Origin: Paenibacillus graminis
Lineage (GTDB): Bacteria; Bacillota; Bacilli; Paenibacillales; Paenibacillaceae
DNA length: 64,000 bases
NCBI RefSeq assembly: GCF_000758705.1
Contig: NZ_CP009287.1
Coordinates: 2,666,001-2,730,000 of the forward strand
Direction: 5' to 3'
Shown piece by piece: positions 54,700-62,546 of this stretch. The notes beneath the pieces were generated by a model. That model was given only the letters and a program-made list of their open reading frames with translations, had not been told where the DNA came from and searched no databases. Position numbers and translations under genes: made by a program. Position 1 is the stretch's first letter. The number at the start of each line of letters is the position of its first letter.

Positions 54700-56034
54700 A
54701 TGAGAGATTATTTGCTGAAGCCGGGGGCACGTGAAGACCTGAATGAGCTGCTTAGCAATCTGGGCCAGGAATTCGAACAGAAGGCGAAGGCGCAGAGTCA
54801 ACGTGCTCCGGATCACGGAAATATGGGTAAGAGTAACCAAATACAGTTGCTGCAGGAGAGCTTTCTACTGCAAATGGTTAGGGATGAGGGGCCTAGTCTC
54901 CCGGTGGTTAGGGAACGTCTGCAGCAGCTAGGGTTAGCCCCGCTGGCGGCGGGGGATTTGAGGCTGCAGTTTGCGGCGGTGGAAGTAAGAATGCCATCAG
55001 AGATAATGGCAGGCCGCCAGGAACGCCGGAACCTGATAAAGCAGGCTTTTCAAGAGCACTGCCAAGTAACGTCCTCTCATTGGAAAGGGATTTATCCGTT
55101 TGGCAACGATGCGGACGTGGCAGTGATGTATTTTCTTGTGATCCTGAAACCAGGAGTGGATCATGCCCGGAAGACCCAGAGGTTCATAGAGCAGCTGAAT
55201 CACAGCGTAACCAGTGAACTGAAGCTGGAATGTGTGAGCGGGATTGGCGGGGAAGTGAAGGGACTGAAACGGCTGAAGCACGGCTATGCCTCCTGCATGT
55301 TGTCCTGGAGCCGGAGCAGCAGCGGCGGGAAAGCGGATGGGCATTGCCGTGACCAGGAGCTGTCCCAGGCCTTCACCCCTGAGGTTGAACAAAAGCTGAA
55401 GCGGGCGGTTGAGAATCTGGACACGCACGGCTTCCGCCGGGAACTGGACAACATGCTTAGCAGTGAAAGAGATACACCTGAGTTAACTTTTTTGGCCCTC
55501 AGGCTGATCCTGCTGCTTGCCTCCACTGCCAAAAAGTTCGAGCTGGGCAGTTCCTCCTTGCAGAGGTATGTATGGAACTCCCGGATGGCCATTATCCAAA
55601 CTCCCTCGCACGAAGGGGTGCGGAGTTTATTGGATGAGCTGGCGCAGCTCGTAATGGAAGAAGTGAAGAAGGTCCGCTTCTCAGACGGCTGGCATCTCAT
55701 TGAGGCAGTCCGGAAATTTGCCGGGGAGAATTTCTGCTGCAGGCTGGAGCTATCCTTCCTGGCAGAAATGTTTTACTTGAATGAGGCCGATTTGCCAAGA
55801 CAATTCAAGCAGCATGTCGGCATAACCTTCAGCGACTATATTACCAAGCTGCGGATGGCAAAAGCCGAGGAGCTGCTGCAGGACAACGAACTCAAGGTGG
55901 GCGACATCGCCGGGCTTGCCGGTTATTCCGGCTTCGGTGATTTCAGCGCCTCCTTCAAAAAATACAGCGGTAAAAGCCCCAAAGAATACCGGGAACGGTT
56001 GTTGCAGAGGCGTGCGGCTAGAGGCTGTCCATGA
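54700..56034 (+). CDS. YesN-type AraC regulator lacking its receiver domain
   Basis: 444 residues. The first codons read MRDYLLKPGAREDLNELL, which is the last strand and helix of a two-component receiver domain (the Y-LLKP segment), with nothing of the phosphorylation site before it. A long middle region (about 50-330) like that of YesN regulators follows, then a C-terminal AraC helix-turn-helix pair (about 340-440, LELSFLAEMFYLNEADLPRQF and VGDIAGLAGYSGFGDFSASF). The AGAGGTGAGG ribosome site before the ATG suggests that this shortened form is still translated. It may be a decayed or constitutively shaped regulator. Confidence 0.8.
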   Translation: MRDYLLKPGAREDLNELLSNLGQEFEQKAKAQSQRAPDHGNMGKSNQIQLLQESFLLQMVRDEGPSLPVVRERLQQLGLAPLAAGDLRLQFAAVEVRMPSEIMAGRQERRNLIKQAFQEHCQVTSSHWKGIYPFGNDADVAVMYFLVILKPGVDHARKTQRFIEQLNHSVTSELKLECVSGIGGEVKGLKRLKHGYASCMLSWSRSSSGGKADGHCRDQELSQAFTPEVEQKLKRAVENLDTHGFRRELDNMLSSERDTPELTFLALRLILLLASTAKKFELGSSSLQRYVWNSRMAIIQTPSHEGVRSLLDELAQLVMEEVKKVRFSDGWHLIEAVRKFAGENFCCRLELSFLAEMFYLNEADLPRQFKQHVGITFSDYITKLRMAKAEELLQDNELKVGDIAGLAGYSGFGDFSASFKKYSGKSPKEYRERLLQRRAARGCP

Positions 56035-56115
56035 GGAGTTTCTGCATTTTCCGATCAATGGTACAATAAGGAAAAGGGATATGAATACCCGCTTGATACT
56101 GAAGGGAGGATTAAA

Positions 56116-56208
56116 ATGAGAAGATTAGGGTTCCGCTCTATGCAGAGTCTATGGTTGAACAACAATTGCGGTTGTTTGCATAGGGCGGGAAGCACAACAC
56201 CGCTATAA
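56116..56208 (+). CDS. Possible 30-residue peptide gene with internal hairpin
   Basis: A short frame (MRRLGFRSMQSLWLNNNCGC...) has an AAGGGAGG site before its ATG. It contains a hairpin at 56138-56183 (CTATGCA / TGCATAG with an inner ACAAC / GTTGT pair). It could be a leader peptide or a structured untranslated RNA for the gene at 56290. No family is recognised. Confidence 0.3.
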   Translation: MRRLGFRSMQSLWLNNNCGCLHRAGSTTPL

Positions 56209-56289
56209 TTGCCTGCAAGAATATCGTTGATCATCCTGTAGACTTTGCCACCTTAAAAAGTTCAATAAATTTAAGGGAGCGAAACTACG

Positions 56290-56556
56290 ATGAAATACAT
56301 TAACGCAGATATAGTATTGCCGGAAGATTTGCTGAAGGAAGTCCAGAAATATATACACGGCGGGATGCTCTACGTGCCAAAGCCGGAAGGGCTCCGGGCC
56401 CGGTGGGGCGAGAACTCCGGCGGCAGAGCATATCTGAACCAGAGGAATAATGAAATCCGCAAGCAGTATAGGGCAGGACTCGCTATTGAGCATCTGGCAG
56501 ACCAATTCTGCCTCTCCTGCGACAGCATCAAAAAAATCGCCTATGGAAAAAAATAA
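56290..56556 (+). CDS. CD3324-family small helix-turn-helix protein
   Basis: An 88-residue protein. The N-terminal part (MKYINADIVLPEDLLKEVQK) and the C-terminal helix-turn-helix (EIRKQYRAGLAIEHLADQFC, then LSCDSIKKIAYGKK) match small proteins of the CD3324 group, which resemble the C-terminal DNA-binding part of Mor-type activators. The function is not established. AAGGGAGCG precedes the ATG; a terminator follows. Confidence 0.8.
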   Translation: MKYINADIVLPEDLLKEVQKYIHGGMLYVPKPEGLRARWGENSGGRAYLNQRNNEIRKQYRAGLAIEHLADQFCLSCDSIKKIAYGKK

Positions 56557-56568
56557 AAAGCGACAAAG

Positions 56569-56602
56569 GCCGCATCGGGTTATTCTCCGGTGCGGCTTGT
56601 TT
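56569..56602 (+). terminator. Terminator after the CD3324-family gene
   Basis: GCCGCATCGG and CCGGTGCGGC pair, then CTTGTTT. The T run is weak, so efficiency is uncertain. Confidence 0.65.
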
Positions 56603-56716
56603 ATGAATGAATGCTTGTTTGAATTAAGGAATATTTGGTTTAGAACAGTTCATTCCGTATCTCCTGATTAAGGCTTGCGGCTATAATGGTTGGATAATGC
56701 TGTAAGGGGGAGAACC

Positions 56717-57730
56717 ATGGACGAATCATGTTGCAGAGATCATTGTCATGACAGGCGGCATCTGTTAAATCGGGCAAGACGGATTGTGCTGTGGGCATTA
56801 CCGCAGTATGATCTCGAATGGGAGTGGATTAGGTATATTGGGATGTCTGATAGTGTTACCTATCAAATACAGACCCGTAATGCAGGGCGCTTTTTGCTGC
56901 GTATTCACCGGGCACAGGTCAGTGAATCGGAAATCAGGTCAGAGCTGATGCTGCTTCGTATGTTGAACGGAGTACTGCATTTCCCTGTCCCTGAAGGGAT
57001 TCCAGGCATCGGTGGGGATGATCTGCTCGCTGTAGCCGGAGAGGAGCCGGAGTTCTCCTGGGTTACCCTGATGCGATGGGTGGAGGGGGAGGAGGCGGCA
57101 AAAGATTTGACGGAACCCGCTCTGCTAAAAATGGGTAAAATGATGGGGCGGCTGCATCAGGCGGCAGCGCAATTCAACCCGCCAGCAGGGTTTACCCGGC
57201 CGGTATGGGGAGCTGAGAGCTTTAGAGGGGAAATGATTAAGTTGGAACATCATTATCCCGGTTTCCTCTCAAAGAAGGCCTGGAAGTCCTATCAGGCGGC
57301 TGCCGCAAAAATAATCGCCGAGCTGGAGAAGATGGATGTCAGCAATGATACTTATGGACTGATTCACGCAGATTTACACAGCGGCAACGTCGTCTTTCAT
57401 GGAGATGAGCCGCATCCGATTGATTTTGGAAGATGCGGCTACGGGTACTACCTCTATGATATGGCCGGTTCGCTGCTTGAATTGTATCCCGACCAGCGGA
57501 AGGTTTTTATCGAAGGCTACGAAAGTGTAATGAAGCTGGAAGCGGATTACGCCCGGAAGCTGGAAAGCTTCTTCATTATGGTGATGATCGGAAATTACTG
57601 TCACTATGCTCCGATCCCGGAGGAAGCCGCCCGCTTGCGGGAGGAGCAGCCCTACGCCCAGGCCTATATAAGAGAATATTTGCAGGGCACCCCGTTTGTG
57701 TTCAAGCGGATTGAACCGGCGGAAGCGTAA
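56717..57730 (+). CDS. Aminoglycoside phosphotransferase-family kinase
   Basis: 337 residues of the APH/choline-kinase type: an N-terminal lobe with MSDSVTYQIQTR, catalytic loop GLIHADLHSGNVVFHG (HxDxxxxN) and the DFG-like PIDFGRCGYGYYLYDMA. The family phosphorylates hydroxyls of aminoglycosides, choline, homoserine and other small molecules; most chromosomal members such as this are not resistance genes. AAGGGGGAG sets ATG 56717. Confidence 0.87.
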   Translation: MDESCCRDHCHDRRHLLNRARRIVLWALPQYDLEWEWIRYIGMSDSVTYQIQTRNAGRFLLRIHRAQVSESEIRSELMLLRMLNGVLHFPVPEGIPGIGGDDLLAVAGEEPEFSWVTLMRWVEGEEAAKDLTEPALLKMGKMMGRLHQAAAQFNPPAGFTRPVWGAESFRGEMIKLEHHYPGFLSKKAWKSYQAAAAKIIAELEKMDVSNDTYGLIHADLHSGNVVFHGDEPHPIDFGRCGYGYYLYDMAGSLLELYPDQRKVFIEGYESVMKLEADYARKLESFFIMVMIGNYCHYAPIPEEAARLREEQPYAQAYIREYLQGTPFVFKRIEPAEA

Positions 57731-57865
57731 GGAGCCGATTTGCAAATATGCTGCCGGTTAGGGTATGTCAGAGGCAGCCGAATTGGAGAGGCAGAGAGGT
57801 TTACATTTAGGATCTGAACCGGGAGAACTGCTCTGCCATAGTAAACGGGCCCGGGATTAGAAGAC

Positions 57866-58135
57866 TTAACGGGAATCATCGGGCAGTGTCATAAAAATGG
57901 GCTGAGGATCGGCGAGAATCCATTGCACCGCCAGCTCGCTTAATCTGGCAGGTTGCTCATAGCCAGTGATGTTACGGAAACGGTTGGCGAGTGCGGCTGC
58001 CGTTGCCTTGATCGAAGAGATTCCGTCATGTCTCTCGAGCTCCGCTACAGGCTCGACATCAAATTGCCGGTACAGCTCCAGGTGAGCATTTGCAGTTTCA
58101 TCCAGCTTTACCGTTATTGATTGGTTCTGTTGAAT
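57866..58135 (-). pseudogene. 3' remnant of a gene downstream of hisS
   Basis: On the minus strand a protein-like stretch (ITVKLDETANAHLELYRQFD to IFMTLPDDSR) ends at a TAA at 57866-57868 but has no start; another in-frame protein-like piece (SSRPDILIPRRIGKDFEFNR) lies just upstream in a different frame. This reads as a frameshifted or 5'-truncated gene that was once co-oriented with hisS. No family recognised. Confidence 0.45.
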
Positions 58136-58185
58136 TCAAAATCCTTGCCAATTCGACGTGGAATTAAGATATCCGGTCTACTGCT

Positions 58186-59460
58186 TTATTTGCTGATGAC
58201 AGCAATGGCTGCCTCCACCGTAAGCAGTTCTTCGCTTTGCTGCAACATATCCTTGAGCCGGATCTTGCCTTCGGCCGCTTCACTCTCCCCGATTAGAATG
58301 ATGTAGCGGATACCCTTTGTATTCGCTGCGGCCAGCGTTTTCTTCAGCTTGCGTTTACCGGTATCCACGGCAGTGCGGATGCCGGCAGCGCGAAATGCGG
58401 CGGCTGTTGTCAAGGCCTGCGGCAAGCACTCTCCAACGGGTATGACCAGCACCCTTGAAGCCTCTTCACGGACAGGCCGTTCGCCAAGCAGAGCCATAAT
58501 CGACTCCATACCGAAGGATATGCCCACCGTAGGGTATTCGATATCTTCGCGCCCCACCAGCTTTCCGATGATCGAGTCATATCTGCCTCCGCCGCCCAGG
58601 CTGGAAGTGTAAGCACCGGAAGCATCGAAGATCTCATATACCGTCCCCGTGTAGAATGACAGGCCCCGTGACAGAAAAGGATCGAATACACAGGTCTCCG
58701 CGAGTCCAACCGCCGCGATCAGCCGCTGCAGAGCCAGCACCTCCAGAGCACCCGGTTGCCCGCTTAATTCATATTTCTCCACCAGCCCTTCAAAAGATGG
58801 AGCATCCATGTTCAGCAGCTCCGCGAGCGCACTTACAGCAGCCGGAGCTATTCCTTTCCCTTCAAGCTCCGCGAGCACACCGCGGCTGCCGATTTTGGCC
58901 AGCTTATCGAGCGACAGCATCACTGAGAGATGCTCCTCCACAGGCATGCCGGCCGCCGTCAGAATTTCCCCGAGAAACCGCCGGTTGTTCCATTTCACGA
59001 TGACGGGAATCTCCAGTCTGCGGAAGGCTTCCGCCGCAAGCTGCATCAGCTCGGCTTCTCCCTGCGGGCCGGCAATGCCCACCACATCGGCGTCGCATTG
59101 CAGGAATTCGCGCAGGCGGCCTTTTTTGACCGGACCATCACGGAATACCTTGCCGATCTCATAGCGCTTGTAAGGAAATTCAATGCCCGGATTCAGGGCG
59201 ATCACTTTGGCAAAAGGAATCGTCAGGTCGTAGCGCAGTCCCAACTGGCGGCCGCCTTGATCGGTGAGCTGATACATTTCCCGGAGAATCTCATCGCCTC
59301 CTGCATATTTGGAGGTTAGCAGCTCCAGCTCATTCAGCAGGGTGGTCTCCATGGATTCAAAATCATAGAGTTCAAACAGTTCGCTCAGCGTAGAGCGGAC
59401 CTTCTGGCGGATGGCCTGCTCCCGGCCGAAATAATCATAGGTTCCTTTAACGTTTTGCAT
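58186..59460 (-). CDS. hisS: Histidyl-tRNA synthetase
   Basis: 424 residues, class II synthetase. It shows LRYDLTIPFAKVIALNPG (the histidine-binding and motif 2 region), the arginine-containing RYEIGKVFRDGPVKKGRLREF, LGGGGRYDSIIGKLVG, and GISFGMESIMALL (motif 3), then a C-terminal anticodon-binding domain (VLVIPVGECLPQAL to the end). ATG at 59460 with the start MQNVKGTYDYFG is typical of HisS; AAAAGGGG lies about 9 bases upstream. It is preceded by a terminator-containing leader with a His-rich peptide. Confidence 0.93.
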   Translation of the reverse strand: MQNVKGTYDYFGREQAIRQKVRSTLSELFELYDFESMETTLLNELELLTSKYAGGDEILREMYQLTDQGGRQLGLRYDLTIPFAKVIALNPGIEFPYKRYEIGKVFRDGPVKKGRLREFLQCDADVVGIAGPQGEAELMQLAAEAFRRLEIPVIVKWNNRRFLGEILTAAGMPVEEHLSVMLSLDKLAKIGSRGVLAELEGKGIAPAAVSALAELLNMDAPSFEGLVEKYELSGQPGALEVLALQRLIAAVGLAETCVFDPFLSRGLSFYTGTVYEIFDASGAYTSSLGGGGRYDSIIGKLVGREDIEYPTVGISFGMESIMALLGERPVREEASRVLVIPVGECLPQALTTAAAFRAAGIRTAVDTGKRKLKKTLAAANTKGIRYIILIGESEAAEGKIRLKDMLQQSEELLTVEAAIAVISK

Positions 59461-59498
59461 AATGATTAACCCCTTTTCATGTTCAGCTCTGTGCAAAC

Positions 59499-59577
59499 AA
59501 AAAACGCGCCGGACCTCCTGGTCCTGCGCGCCAATATGCGGCAGGGAGGCCAAACGCAAAATGCGTCAGCCCTCCCT
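59499..59577 (-). promoter_or_regulatory. Attenuator structures in the hisS leader
   Basis: Two stems lie between the leader peptide and hisS on the minus strand. The first, 59543-59577, is AGGGAGG ... CCTCCCT with an inner ACGCA / TGCGT pairing. The second, 59505-59531, is a GC-rich stem with GGACC-AGGA-GGTCC at its top, and is followed by six T (59499-59504): a rho-independent terminator inside the leader. The 3' arm of the first (GGCCTCC) can instead pair with GGAGGTCC of the second, so an antiterminator is possible. The folding is by eye. Confidence 0.75.
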
Positions 59578-59595
59578 GGAAAATGTTCAGGAGTG

Positions 59596-59655
59596 CTAAC
59601 GCTGCTTGTGGTGATGATGCCGATTCAGTATGATAGTTATGCTGTTCATGAGCAT
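59596..59655 (-). CDS. Histidine-rich leader peptide of hisS
   Basis: A 19-codon minus-strand frame, MLMNSITIILNRHHHHKQR then TAG, with four consecutive His codons (CAT CAT CAC CAC). The upstream GAGAGG is 5 bases from the ATG. It lies 30 bases behind a consensus promoter and 19 bases before the first leader hairpin. This is the form of his-operon attenuation peptides: stalling at the His codons when charged tRNA-His is scarce would alter hairpin choice. I see no T-box features here. Confidence 0.8.
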   Translation of the reverse strand: MLMNSITIILNRHHHHKQR

Positions 59656-59684
59656 CAGATCCTCTCAAGGCTGGATTACAGCAC

Positions 59685-59713
59685 ATTATAGCGGATCGGG
59701 AGAAGTCGTGCAA
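59685..59713 (-). promoter_or_regulatory. Promoter of the hisS leader
   Basis: On the minus strand: TTGCAC (59708-59713), a 17-base spacer, TATAAT (59685-59690). It is divergent from the HD hydrolase gene. Confidence 0.87.
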
Positions 59714-59763
59714 GGCCCGGCCCGCTGATTCTATCATTTGCAAAGTAAAGGGAGGATTTTACT

Positions 59764-60426
59764 ATGAACTATACACAGATCATTACCGCAGCCGAAAATT
59801 TCGCCAAAGAGCAATTGGGCCAGGACACCACCGGCCATGACTGGTTCCATACGGACCGTGTGCGCAATACGGCTGGGCTGATCGCAGAGATGGAACAGGC
59901 GGATGTGTTTATCTGCACCTTAGCGGCGCTGCTGCATGATGTGGCCGATGAGAAGCTGAACCCGTCCAAAGAAGCTGGACTGCGAAAAGTACATAACTGG
60001 TTGGCGGAGCATCTCAGTGATGAGGGGCAGATCAGGCACATCATGCTGATTATTGAAACGATGTCCTTCAGCGGCGGCGGGGGCGAGCCCATGTCCACAC
60101 TTGAAGGGCAGGTTGTGCAGGATGCTGACCGGCTGGACGCGCTGGGGGCGATCGGGATTACGCGTGTGATGGTTTTTTCGGGGGCCAAGGGACGTCCGGT
60201 CTATGATCCCGAAATTGCGCCGCGTGACGAATCCCTCCAGAAGGAGTACCGCGACTATTCCAAGGGAACGGCGGTCAACCATTTTTACGAGAAGCTCCTG
60301 AAGTTAAGGGACTTGATGAATACACCCTACGGGCGCAAGCTGGCGGAGGAGCGGCACGCGTTTATGGAGAGCTTTTTGGAGCAATTTTATAAGGAATGGA
60401 ATCAAGGGAGCCGGAAGCTGTTATAA
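59764..60426 (+). CDS. HD-domain phosphohydrolase
   Basis: 220 residues with the metal-binding pattern HDWFH...LLHDVADEK...QDADRLDALGAIG (HD superfamily, similar to E. coli YedJ). Such enzymes hydrolyse nucleotides or other phosphates; the substrate is not known. AAGGGAGG precedes the ATG. It is divergent from hisS and 81 bases before the helicase gene. Confidence 0.87.
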   Translation: MNYTQIITAAENFAKEQLGQDTTGHDWFHTDRVRNTAGLIAEMEQADVFICTLAALLHDVADEKLNPSKEAGLRKVHNWLAEHLSDEGQIRHIMLIIETMSFSGGGGEPMSTLEGQVVQDADRLDALGAIGITRVMVFSGAKGRPVYDPEIAPRDESLQKEYRDYSKGTAVNHFYEKLLKLRDLMNTPYGRKLAEERHAFMESFLEQFYKEWNQGSRKLL

Positions 60427-60507
60427 TATTAGAATGCACAAGATGGAAGGAACGCGGGAAATCCCGCTTGAACCGGAACAATCGGCATAGAAGAGGTAGA
60501 CAACTAC

Positions 60508-61947
60508 ATGAGTGTATTTAGAGATTACAGCTTAAATGTAGAGATTATCCGCGCGCTGGATGTGCTGAATTATCTTGAGCCTACAGAGGTGCAGAGCAAG
60601 GTCATTCCAGCGGCCCTGAAGGGCCAGGATCTGATCGTCAAGTCACAGACCGGCAGCGGCAAAACCGCATCGTTCGGCATCCCCCTCTGTGAACTGGTAG
60701 ACTGGGCGGAGAACAAGCCGCAGGCTTTGGTACTGACACCGACCCGGGAGCTGGCTGCACAGGTTAAGGAGGACATCACGAACATCGGGCGCTTCAAGCG
60801 GATTAAGGCGGTCGCTTTGTTCGGCAAGCAGCCGTTTGCCCCGCAAAAACAAGAGCTTACACAAAAAACGCATGTCGTCGTAGGTACACCGGGACGTGTG
60901 TTCGACCATATCGAGCGCGGCACGCTGACGCTGAACCGGATCAAATATCTGGTGATCGATGAAGCGGATGAGATGCTGAGCATGGGATTTATCGAGCAGA
61001 TTGAACAGATTATCCAGAAGCTTCCCCGGGAGCGCGTGACGATGCTGTTCTCCGCGACGCTGCCGGATGCCGTGAAGAATCTGTGCCTGAAGTATATGAA
61101 CGGGCCGGCGGATATTGAGATCGAAGCCAGCGGCATTACGACAGCGGCGATTGAGCATGCCCTGATTGAAGTCAGACAAGCTGCGAAGTTTGGGGTGCTG
61201 CTTGACCTGCTGACGGTGGAGAATCCGGACAGCTGCATTATTTTTTGCCGGACGCAGGAGCAGGTGAACGAGCTGTTCCGTGGTATGGCGGATCTGGAGT
61301 ATCCGGTGGACAAGATTCATGGCGGGATGATGCAGGACGAGCGCTTTGAGGTCATGAACGCATTCAAGAGAGGCCAGTTCCGCTATCTAATCGCCACCGA
61401 CGTTGCTGCGCGCGGGATTGACATTGAGAACATCACCCATGTGATCAACTACGATACTCCGATGGAAAAAGAGAGCTACGTGCACCGTACCGGACGCACC
61501 GCACGCGCCGGCAAAAGCGGTAAAGCGATCACCCTCGCCACGCCGAATGAACACAAGTGGGTACAGGAGATTGAGAGCTATATCGGATTCAGCCTCCCGG
61601 TGATGAAAGCTCCTTCGGAGGCTGCCGTGGCCTACGCCAAGCCTGCTTTTGAAGCGAAGCTGGGCAAGCAGCAGGTCCGCAAGAAGGGCAAGACTGAGGT
61701 CATGAACGAGGACATCATGAAGCTCTATTTCAACGGGGGCAAGAAAAAGAAGCTGAGAGCCGTCGATTTCGTCGGCACCATTGCGAAGCTGGAAGGAATC
61801 ACCGCTGACGACATCGGGATCATCACGATCCAGGACAATGTTACTTATGTAGATATCCTGAACGGCAAAGGGGCGCAGGTGCTGCAGGCGATGAAGGACA
61901 CCACCGTGAAGGGCAAGCTGCTTAAGGTGCATGTCGCGAAGAAGTAG
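60508..61947 (+). CDS. dbpA: DEAD-box RNA helicase, DbpA/YxiN type
   Basis: 479 residues: motifs Q ([15 protein letters not shown]), [12 protein letters not shown], Ia PTRELA, Ib [56 protein letters not shown] and [12 protein letters not shown]. The C-terminal 75 residues ([37 protein letters not shown]) are the RNA-binding domain of DbpA/YxiN, which targets 23S rRNA helix 92 in 50S assembly. The 3' end is tandemly duplicated just downstream. Confidence 0.93.
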   Translation: MSVFRDYSLNVEIIRALDVLNYLEPTEVQSKVIPAALKGQDLIVKSQTGSGKTASFGIPLCELVDWAENKPQALVLTPTRELAAQVKEDITNIGRFKRIKAVALFGKQPFAPQKQELTQKTHVVVGTPGRVFDHIERGTLTLNRIKYLVIDEADEMLSMGFIEQIEQIIQKLPRERVTMLFSATLPDAVKNLCLKYMNGPADIEIEASGITTAAIEHALIEVRQAAKFGVLLDLLTVENPDSCIIFCRTQEQVNELFRGMADLEYPVDKIHGGMMQDERFEVMNAFKRGQFRYLIATDVAARGIDIENITHVINYDTPMEKESYVHRTGRTARAGKSGKAITLATPNEHKWVQEIESYIGFSLPVMKAPSEAAVAYAKPAFEAKLGKQQVRKKGKTEVMNEDIMKLYFNGGKKKKLRAVDFVGTIAKLEGITADDIGIITIQDNVTYVDILNGKGAQVLQAMKDTTVKGKLLKVHVAKK

Positions 61948-62120
61948 GGTGGCGTAGTGGCAGGGATGAAGCAGAAGTGGGCAAGGAGATAGAGCAATAT
62001 TTGGCAAGTGAAACCACCGTGAAGGGCAAGCTGCTTAAGGTGCATGTCGCGAAGAAGTAGGTGCGTAGCGGCAGGGATGAAGCAAAGTGGGCAAGGAGAT
62101 AAACATATTTGGCAAGTGGA
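61900..62120 (+). repeat. Tandem duplication of the dbpA 3' end
   Basis: A segment of about 110 bases starting at ACCACCGTGAAGGGC (61900) and running past the stop is repeated from 62013, so the last 15 codons and the stop of the helicase gene exist twice. The second copy has small indels (for example GGGTGGCGTAG against GTGCGTAG) and cannot be read as part of the protein because the first stop remains. Confidence 0.93.
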
Positions 62121-62168
62121 AACAAAGCCGCTGCATCGCCTTTTGGGCCCTGCAGCGGCTTTGTTTCC
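62118..62168 (+). terminator. Long-stem terminator after dbpA
   Basis: A perfect 18-bp stem (GGAAACAAAGCCGCTGCA and its complement) with a 15-base loop. The T-rich 3' arm GGCTTTGTTTCC would work in both directions. Confidence 0.85.
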
Positions 62169-62335
62169 AATGTATAAGTTTCCAACTATAAATTATCCTG
62201 CTCTTTCTTGCTGAAATGGTCCTGAAAGCGACACTCTGTATCGCTGCCTCGGAGCGTAGGTTGCTTTAAAAAAGATGGCAAAGCCGGTTCTGCTTATTCT
62301 ACAGCATCCTATTACGTCTCCACCCGCAAGGAGCT

Positions 62336-62520
62336 AAGTGGAAAAAGTAAACTTAATCCCACCTCAATAAGCAATCGTGGAGATTTAGGTGGAAAAAGTA
62401 AACTTAATTTGGCTAAATTACCCTGTTGAAGGGAAAATGAGCCGAATTAGTGATACTTATTCCACTTAAGCTGCCTAATAACAGGGGGATGAGCAAATTA
62501 GTGGTAATTTTTCCACTTCG
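62336..62520. repeat. Dispersed repeat element, copy D
   Basis: Arms TAAGTGGAAAAAGTAAACTT (62336) and TAGGTGGAAAAAGTAAACTT (62386) are followed by inverted arms ATTAGTGATACTTATTCCAC (62446) and ATTAGTGGTAATTTTTCCAC (62497). Same order as in the copies near 10.7 and 16.8 kb; the second half (GGAGTCGTTCTCC block and hairpin) is absent. 62169-62335 shows no gene. Confidence 0.75.
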
Positions 62521-62546
62521 GGCGAGCGGGCAGATTAACGGTGCTG

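Noticed and set aside
56717..57730. Aminoglycoside resistance gene
   Set aside because: Only the general APH kinase fold is visible; chromosomal members act on many metabolites and nothing ties this one to a drug.
59461..59680. T-box riboswitch in front of hisS
   Set aside because: No AGGGTGGNACCGCG-type antiterminator sequence or stem I layout is visible; a His-codon leader peptide with a terminator explains the region better.
61922..62185. Minus-strand small proteins near the dbpA end
   Set aside because: They arise from reading the tandem duplication backwards and share the same repeated residues.
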